Below are positions 5,387-5,807 of a stretch of DNA of 5,807 nt, piece by piece. Source of the stretch: Gemmatimonadota bacterium (GTDB taxonomy: Bacteria > Latescibacterota > UBA2968 > UBA8231); the NCBI GenBank assembly GCA_026706505.1, contig JAPOYQ010000483.1, positions 1 to 5,807 of the forward strand, read 5' to 3'. The notes beneath the pieces are model-generated. The model saw only the letters and a program-made list of their open reading frames with translations, did no database searches and was not told the DNA's origin. The position numbers and the translations under genes were made by a program. Within the stretch, counting starts at the first letter, position 1; every line of letters starts with the position of its first letter.

Positions 5387-5807
5387 ATGCTCGTCGGATA
5401 CGTCAGCAATGAACGCTATGTCGCCTTGCCCGATATGCTGTTTGAGTTTCGCCGCGCCGGCCGGGTTGCAACGGCGCGCTCGACCATTTCGGGCGCAGTG
5501 TACGCGGATATCGGACCTGGGGAGTACGAGGTCGTCTTGGGCGGGCCGGGCCACGGTTCAAAGATCGTGCACATGGAGGTGCGGCAAGATCAGCCATACC
5601 AGTTTCGCTTGTTGTCGGACGGGCTGTTGGGCTACATGTGGCCCAAATGCGTGCGCGGCGGGGAACGGGCCGAATTCCGGGTGCACGGGGTGGTCGAGTA
5701 CGAACTGGAACTGTGGCGCTACGGTGCCCAAAAGGAGTTCATCCGCCGCATCGGCACTTTTGACGAGCACGGGCCGCGGGCCAATATGCAGATCACGCCC
5801 GACGGCG
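5387..5807 (+). CDS. N-terminus of a DMFase beta-subunit-like protein, truncated by window end
   Basis: An open frame of 140 codons starts at ATG 5387 and runs off the right edge. AAAGGA at 5376-5381, 5 nt upstream, supports the start. Residues 1 to about 75 (LVGYVSNERYVALPDMLFEF, then SGAVYADIGPGEYEVVL) look like a carboxypeptidase-regulatory-like beta-sandwich: a variable strand, a turn with GPGEYEV, and closing strands. Next come PYQFRLLSDGLLGYMWPKCVRGGE, YELELWRYG and IGTFDEHGPRANMQITPDG. From memory this pattern matches large proteins annotated as N,N-dimethylformamidase beta-subunit-like, which hydrolyse amides or are of unknown specificity. The catalytic part of that family lies further downstream, outside the window, so activity cannot be judged. 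No signal peptide is seen. It is divergent from the SDR gene. Confidence 0.6.
   Translation, partial: MLVGYVSNERYVALPDMLFEFRRAGRVATARSTISGAVYADIGPGEYEVVLGGPGHGSKIVHMEVRQDQPYQFRLLSDGLLGYMWPKCVRGGERAEFRVHGVVEYELELWRYGAQKEFIRRIGTFDEHGPRANMQITPDG

Noticed and set aside
1..5807. CRISPR array, tRNA or rRNA gene
   Set aside because: No regularly spaced repeats, cloverleaf-like segments or rRNA-like blocks were seen; the TnpB right end is a single hairpin, not an array.

Overview
This window carries five protein-coding genes and one insertion element. Two of the genes run off the window edges. It looks bacterial throughout: Shine-Dalgarno (SD) sites, a TTG and a GTG start, short intergenic gaps, an outer-membrane beta-barrel candidate, and a formylglycine-type sulfatase. 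The outer-membrane protein points to a Gram-negative (diderm) host. The mix of an SGSH-like cytosolic sulfatase, a FabV/TER reductase, a non-classical SDR and a DMFase-beta-like protein recalls environmental or sponge-associated lineages such as Poribacteria or Tectomicrobia. That guess comes from memory of family distributions; no gene here fixes the taxonomy.

Layout. 1-936 (minus): a sulfatase of 312 codons, open at the left edge, with a TTG start and a strong SD. About 1019-2279: an IS200/IS605-family element of the IS1341 type. It carries only tnpB (1144-2238, plus), and similar imperfect hairpins lie near its two ends. There is no TnpA transposase in the window. The inferred ends are a TTTAT motif on the left and TCAC on the right, and an omega-RNA is expected to overlap the 3' end of tnpB. 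2385-3560 (plus): fabV/ter, a complete enoyl-ACP/enoyl-CoA reductase. 3663-4439 (plus): a DUF481-type outer-membrane protein with a signal peptide. 4447-5163 (minus): a short-chain dehydrogenase-like protein, converging on the previous gene with a 7-nt gap and lacking the usual catalytic Tyr. 5164-5386: a divergent intergenic region with a tandem 14-bp repeat and a candidate plus-strand promoter. 5387-5807 (plus): the N-terminus of a large protein resembling the N,N-dimethylformamidase beta-subunit family, open at the right edge.

How the parts relate. No single pathway ties the genes together. The element sits in what was probably a divergent intergenic region between the sulfatase and fabV. 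Removing it joins the flanks with about 187 nt between the two start codons. fabV and the DUF481 gene are codirectional with a 102-nt gap that contains an inverted repeat, so they may be co-transcribed. The sulfatase and the DMFase-like gene suggest catabolic, scavenging chromosomal content. By eye, the sulfatase side has lower GC and more A/T-ending codons than fabV and the genes to its right, so the element may mark a junction between DNA of different origin. The most testable observation is the apparently intact TnpB/omega-RNA nuclease locus, with a guide and empty site that can be predicted from the flanks.
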